Shown here piece by piece: positions 12,401 through 18,400 of a DNA stretch of 20,504 nucleotides. The stretch lies in contig QUTJ01031807.1 in assembly GCA_003573635.1 (NCBI GenBank), forward strand, positions 1 to 20,504, given 5' to 3'. The notes below the pieces were generated by a model. That model ran no database searches and was not told the DNA's origin. It saw only the letters and a program-made list of their open reading frames with translations. The translations under genes were made by a program, and so were the position numbers. The stretch's first letter is position 1, and every line of letters starts with the position of its first letter. The stretch is from Goniomonas avonlea (lineage: Eukaryota; Cryptophyceae; Goniomonadida; Goniomonadaceae).

Positions 12401-15400
12401 CTGCGTTGGAGTTGACGACCTTGGGGCTCGACCAGGTCTGCCCATCGGCCGAAGTAGAGAACAGGATGTCTGCATCAAGGCCAGCGGCCACACCGCCATG
12501 CGCGGACGTCCAGGACGCCCAGACCACCATCCACAGACCGCCGCGGGTGGTCGAGGGAGGCCGGTACGCGACGTCAGGGGCAAGATCATGCCGAGAGTCT
12601 TGGCTTGCTTCTGTGGGGCGCAACGGTGCGGCGGCTGCAAACGTTCGCCCACCGTCGACAGAGAACGAGAAGAAGCTGCGAGGTATGCATCACAGAGGAA
12701 GATGAGGTGAGGAGTAGAGCAGAACAGAGTGGGGTGGGGAGTGACCGAGGAAGGATGGTGAGGAGCGGGGAGGCGTGGCAGGGAGAGCAGAGGAGGGAGG
12801 GACGGGGACAGTGGATGGTACGCACATGTCGGCATCCGTGCCAATGCCCAAGGTCCCCTGCTGCAGGCCACAGCACCGCACACCGACGTTCTGGTTGATG
12901 CAGAGCGTGGAGTAATAGGGAGACGGGGAGCACGCGTGCACGCTGTGCTCGTCACCTCCGCAGCGCACGTTGGCCAGGAGTGCGTCAGACCCGGCGGGGG
13001 AAGGCAAGCGAGAAGCAAACGACGGCTTGCCGGGTAGGTACCCGAGGGCTCCGCACACGACCCGAGCGTTAGCTGACGCGTTGACGACGTCGTTGCGAGA
13101 CCACTCACTGTCACACACAGTGCCCCACTGCAGCGCGCTAGTGTCAGAGCAGCGACAACCGGAATCACAACTGATAGTGGGAGTTAAAGTTTGGGCAACG
13201 CGGTCACTCTGTTGCGATGCTATAAACGGAAGCAGGAGGCAACACTCGACACACCCAACACGCACGCACTCCACTCCCACGGCCACTCTCACAACCGCTC
13301 ACACAGCGCACTCACACCGCCAAACGCACCTGACCGACATCGTCCTCGGCCTCGAGCCTGCAAGAAGCACAAGGTCAGCGAAGAATTCTTCGATAGGCAA
13401 CACGCATTAAGAGGATATATTGAGATATACATCGGCTAGAGAGAGAAATTCCTTTGGTGAAGGCTGAGAGCGAGATGCACCCCCCCCCCCCTCCCCGTGA
13501 ACAGAGAAAAGGAAGCACCAGGCCGAAGGCAGTTGAGAGTTTCCAATGGAAAAACGTGCCTGCAAAACTCATTCGCACACGAAGTCAGCCGCATGCGAGA
13601 GGCCTCGCCCCCCAGGCCGCACTGCTCGACGAGGTCTTGCACATGCCACACCGCCACAACCACACCGGCCGCAGTGGCAGCGACGCGCGGGAGGGGCTTG
13701 GGAACTTCGCTGTCCTCGCTGAACAAGCTGCCGGCGACCATGAGCGTCACCTCGGCCTGCCAGGTCGCGCCCTCGTCCACGCTGGCGGCCGCTTTGATCT
13801 CATTGGCCGTCGCCCACACCATGGCCACGCTGACGTTGCCAGACACAGCCAGCTGCGGAACCCTCGGGGAGTTTGTCTGTGTCACTGGCGCTGGGGACTT
13901 GCTGAAGACATCGAGGACGCAGGAAGGCGTGAGCCACGGGGAGGCAGTGTTGCGAGTGGCCGACAGGGGGCGCGTCCACAACTCCAGCACGCCGCCATCG
14001 CGCGCGTTGAAGAACCCGGCGAGAGTGCTGGTGTTACTGGCCACCACGAAGGGCAAGCGGTCATCGATGTCATCAGAAACGGCCTCGTGCAGGAGGAGGA
14101 CCTCCTCCCACGTTGCGCCACCATCTGTGCTCTTGGGGGACGTCAGCAGACTCAACCGCCCACGTGTACTGCGCCGTGCACGCTCCAGAGACTGCGCCAG
14201 TGTGTTCCACCCACCGTACACTTGCACCAAGCGCGCACACAGCACACATACTCCAAAGCAGTAAGGGGACGGAAAAGGGGAGTGGGAGGGCGGGGCAACA
14301 AACAACGAGAACAAGAGAGGGGAAGCAAAGGAGTTTGGTGTGAACACTGAGGGAGCGAGGAAAGGAGGGGGAGGTAGAACAAAATAACGACAAAAGAGAG
14401 AGAGGTCGGCCTCCTCCTGTGTTGTAAACACCGACCTGCCGCACGAAGATGTCGACGTCATTGCCGATGGTGTCGCGCAGCGAGTGCGCGCTGCGCCACG
14501 CCACAGTCCACACCCCGTCCGCCACGTCAATGCTCGGCGACGCAGCCACCTTGGTCGGGTTGGGGCGGCCTTCTGGCCACAGTGCCGCGGCAGGTGTGAA
14601 AGACCGACCGCCATTCGAGGAACTGAACGTATCCGTGAGTCACAGCACGGCAGCACGAGTGGGGTCGGTGCCTGGGTCTGTGTTTGCGTCTGTGTCCAGG
14701 TCCAAGTTCTCTAGGCCTGTGTCTTGGTCTGTGTCTAGGTCTAGGTCTGTTTCTGGGTCTGCGTGGGTCTCTGGCCAAGGTGCACGACGCATTAGTAGCA
14801 CGCATAAGCGACAACAACATCGGGAGTCATATATGGTGGATCGTGCGCTCCACCCCCTCCCCCCTCCCTTGCACCCCCTCCTGGCTCGGCCTCCTGTGCC
14901 CTCCACCCCTCTCCGATCCCTCGAGACCACACCGCAGCACGACATCACGCAACACCAGCAGAATACAGCAGAAGCACCCAGCACACAGAACACAGCAGAA
15001 TAACACAAGATGCAGCACGCAGCAGCATGCAGCAGGCGCAGAACACAGCACCCAGCACCCGGCCAGCACGCATGAAAGCACCTGAGCTCATCCAACTCAA
15101 AGATAATCAATTCGTACCGCGAAAAAAAGACTTCACCCTCACGATCCCACACAGCAACGAACGACTCATTGAGTCCAGCAACCTTCGGGTGGGCATCGAT
15201 GTTCATGGATTCCCCAGTCAACAAGAACGCCTGCGTGGGTGTCATTGTATATGGCCCCAGACGCGCACACAACACAAGCTGGTTTGATTCTAATGTGCAC
15301 TGAATATTCTAAGGCAAGGAGCGGGAGAACAAGTCAACGGACCCATAACGTGCAACGGGAAGCCAATCATGAGTTCATGTATACAGAGGAAGGCAAGGAA

Positions 15401-18400
15401 AATTGCAATAAGTGAGCGGGTGGGCGAGAGGAGCGGAGTCGAGGCCAACTGCGTTGCGCGCGCACACACGCCCGGAAGTCCCACCTCGCTCCAGGAAGCG
15501 CCAGAGTCGACAGACCGAGACGCCATGATCGCAGACCCGTTGCGAGCGCCATGGACTGGTCTGGTGCATGAGAGAGTGCCGGTTGCAGTCTCATGGGCGA
15601 AGGCTTCGCTGCACTCGGTGCACCAGAGCATGACGTCAGCGTCATGGACGCACGAGCCTGTGTCACCGAAGGGGCGGGTGCGGGGGCAGTCGAGGAGGCT
15701 TGTTTCATTGCCCACGCAATGGACCTGGTGTGGGGTGAGTTGCGATACAGGCTCCCGGTGTTCGGAGCAAAGCATAAAAGGATCAACAGCCTAGCCGATC
15801 TCCGATCAAGCTGGCTTTCGCTTGTAGAGGCAAGTATGACCGAAACTTAGGCATTGACTCAGCTCCCCTCGACTGACGCTCGAGACATTCTGACGTCTGA
15901 GCCCACACATGATATTGATAACTCCACACCGCCATGCAGCCACCGGACGGGGGTGTGGGTTACGTTGGCTGCGTTGGTTGCGTTGGACCGCAGAGATTGA
16001 CTTTTGACACCCAGTGACGTGCGCACACACAAGAAAGTTGATTCAGAGGTTCAAACAAAGAGTCAAACAAGGAATCAAAGACATCGCTAGAATCAAACAC
16101 AAAGTTCTCAGAGCGCAGAATCTACTAGGGCGCGGACCAAACAAGGGGCACACACCCCGGCAAGCGACAGAGGCCGCGGGTCAACGAACGAGGTGTTGAA
16201 CGGTCCATACTGCGCGCCGCGAGCCAGCGGAGGGGTGTGCGAGGTCACGTTAGCAACCTCCACCCAGGTCGCGTTGTCATTGGAGACCGACACAGTCCAC
16301 GCTGTGGGGTCTTGGGCCGTAGGCCCGGGGCCTACAAGACTTGTCAGGGACAATGATCAGATATGGATGCCACTTCGGCATCTCTCGGGTCAAAACCCTG
16401 CCGGATGCCAATTGGCACATTTGGCCTTGCTTTGAGGGAGAGGGAGAGGGGTAGAGAGTGAGAGGGCGAGGAGAGGAGAGTGAGGGGGAAGGGGGAGGGA
16501 GATAGATTCAGGGACAGAAAGTGAACGGAGAGGGAGGCGGGGAGGAGCACCTGTTGTCAGCGTGTAGCTGGTGACGTTTTGCCCAACCCCCGCGCCGAGG
16601 TCGAGGGTCAAGACAACGGTACGTTCAGCGTTGAGAGAGGTGTCCACGGCGAGCCAGGTGCTGGAGTTATTGTCCAGCAAGACTGCAACGGTGGCGTTGT
16701 TGCAGGTCCGGGAGCACACGGGGGCGGGCGTCGGAGCGACGGCAGTCGTCGTAGGTGCGGTGGTGCTGGAGGCGCTCGTGCCTGTCGCTGCGGCCGACGT
16801 GCTGACGGGAGTGCTTGTTCCCGCCGACGACGTCGTTGATGCCGCGGACGAGGACGTAGATGCGAGCTCAGTCGTGGTCGCGCCAGTCGTTGAAGTGCTC
16901 GCGGCGCCCTCGCTCGCATTCCTACACAAGGTCACGCAGTCTGCGGCCGCCGCGGCGACGGGCAGCCCTGACGAATCAAACAGCCGCAGGTCAGCAAGCT
17001 GCACCTTGGACGCGTTGCCCCAGTCGCGGAGCGTGAAGCGGACATACCGAAAAATGTTCTTCGGGCGTTCGAGCGTCTCTGCGCGGCGCCAAGTGCCGCC
17101 GCCCGGGAAGCCCAGGCTCCTGCACGCTACGTCCGCGTTCGGACTGTGGTTGGGACCTGCAGGATGTGGCAGTGAGCACTTGGGCACCAGTGTCCATGGA
17201 GCATCTATGCGTGATGGTGGACAGGGTGTGGGTGTGGGTGTGGGTGGGGGTGCGGGTGAGAAAGGGCGCAGTACCTGAGGCCGAGTATGTGCCCTGCACC
17301 CAAGAACCGTCCGAACTGCACACGCTGCCCCATTCGGTGCCGTTTCCGTTTCGCACCTGGAGCCTGCAAAAGTAACCTTCGCAGGTCCCTAGACTAACAT
17401 TGGTGTCGGCCCGCAACAGGGAGGTGTTGAACACTGTCCGGTTCACTCTGTCCGCGACCCACACCGCCATCACCAACCCTGGAACACCCGTTGCCAGACT
17501 GACTCCAGTATCGACCCCGAGGTCCACATCCGAGTAGCTGTTCAGTGGCCGCGCCGCAGCCGTGAAGTTCAGGCCGAGGTCTGAGCTCGTGGCAAACACA
17601 ATGTCGGCGTCCGATTTTGTTGAGAAGGGCGCGTCGTCGGCGCCACTGTAGTTGGCGGTGGCAGCGAGAAGAACCGTCGACCCGCCCAGCGAGCGCATAG
17701 CGACTCCGCCGAGGTGGCTGAAGACCGGGGCATGGAACACTTGCTGCGAAGGCCTGGTTAGCTCGCCCACAGCAATGCACACGAGCGCATGGTAAACCGA
17801 CACATAGCGCGATCAGGCACACAGCACACACCACCATACCTCTACACACCACGGCTTACAACAGACCACGACGTCTCCACATTGAGACAAGTCGCTCACC
17901 TTTGCCTCGCTCCATGTGACGCCTCCATCCTCACTTCTCGAGACCTGCAATACCCGCGTTAAACAATGCCTGGGCTGCGGAATCGAGGGTGTTTAGCAGG
18001 AAGTAGGCACGTGCACGGGCGCGTAGGTGTGCAATCGTGTGAGCAGGTGCGCAGGTGTGCGCGTGCGCGTGTGCGTGCGTCGGTGTGCGTGGTGTGTACC
18101 GCACAATAATAGGATAAACCGAGATGCAGTTGCATGAACCACGATGTCGTGAAACAGATGTCGTTTGAACGAATGAGAACTTCCTGCAATGAGGATTGGA
18201 CTTGCTAGAGCAAGCATGAGGAGGCGGTTTGCCAGTTCCGGGCTGCATGAGCGCACCTGCAACAGTCCAGACGCAGAGCACGTCCACGAAACAAGGGCGA
18301 TTCCTTTCACGGCCAAGGTGGCTGGGCTCTCGGGACTACAGCTAGAGTTGGTGAGCAACACTTGCGGTAGCAGCCATGTTTGCCCCTGCAGGGCTCTTAG

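Larger units (their letters stand above)
16180..17060 (-). other. Discoidin-like (F5/8 type C) domain
   Basis: It starts FRYVRFTLRDWG and VQLADLRLFD, continues with STWLAVD and VVLTLDLG, and ends TAWTVSVSNDNATW and YGPFNTSF. This order of strands matches the discoidin-like domain common in microbial extracellular proteins, which usually bind glycans or phospholipids. The ligand here is unknown. Confidence 0.78.
15612..17395 (-). other. SRCR domain 1, split by an inserted domain
   Basis: The first half (exons 6-7) has TCEGYFC, WGSVCSSDGSW and ADVACRSLGFPGGG. The second half (exon 9) has VHCVGNETSLLDCP, GSC and LWC. Together they give the full SRCR cysteine series in order. About 240 residues, the discoidin-like domain with its own insert, lie between the halves. 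Joined around the insert, the halves align with SRCR domain 2 of the same protein. Confidence 0.8.

Noticed and set aside
13581-13581. Donor a few codons downstream for exon 12 (GC-type, after NEFC)
   Set aside because: It would need a rare GC donor; GTGTGC keeps the same phase and aligns the SRCR start better with SRCR domain 1.
14132-14191. Extra 20 codons at the start of exon 12
   Set aside because: A CAG acceptor exists and phase fits, but the Arg-rich sequence would separate GNDVDIFVRQ from STDGGATW, breaking the spacing kept in other copies. Not excluded.
13454-14350. Plus-strand open frame of 298 codons
   Set aside because: It overlaps exon 12 on the opposite strand, has Arg/Ala-rich composition typical of an antisense shadow of GC-rich coding DNA, and shows no domain.
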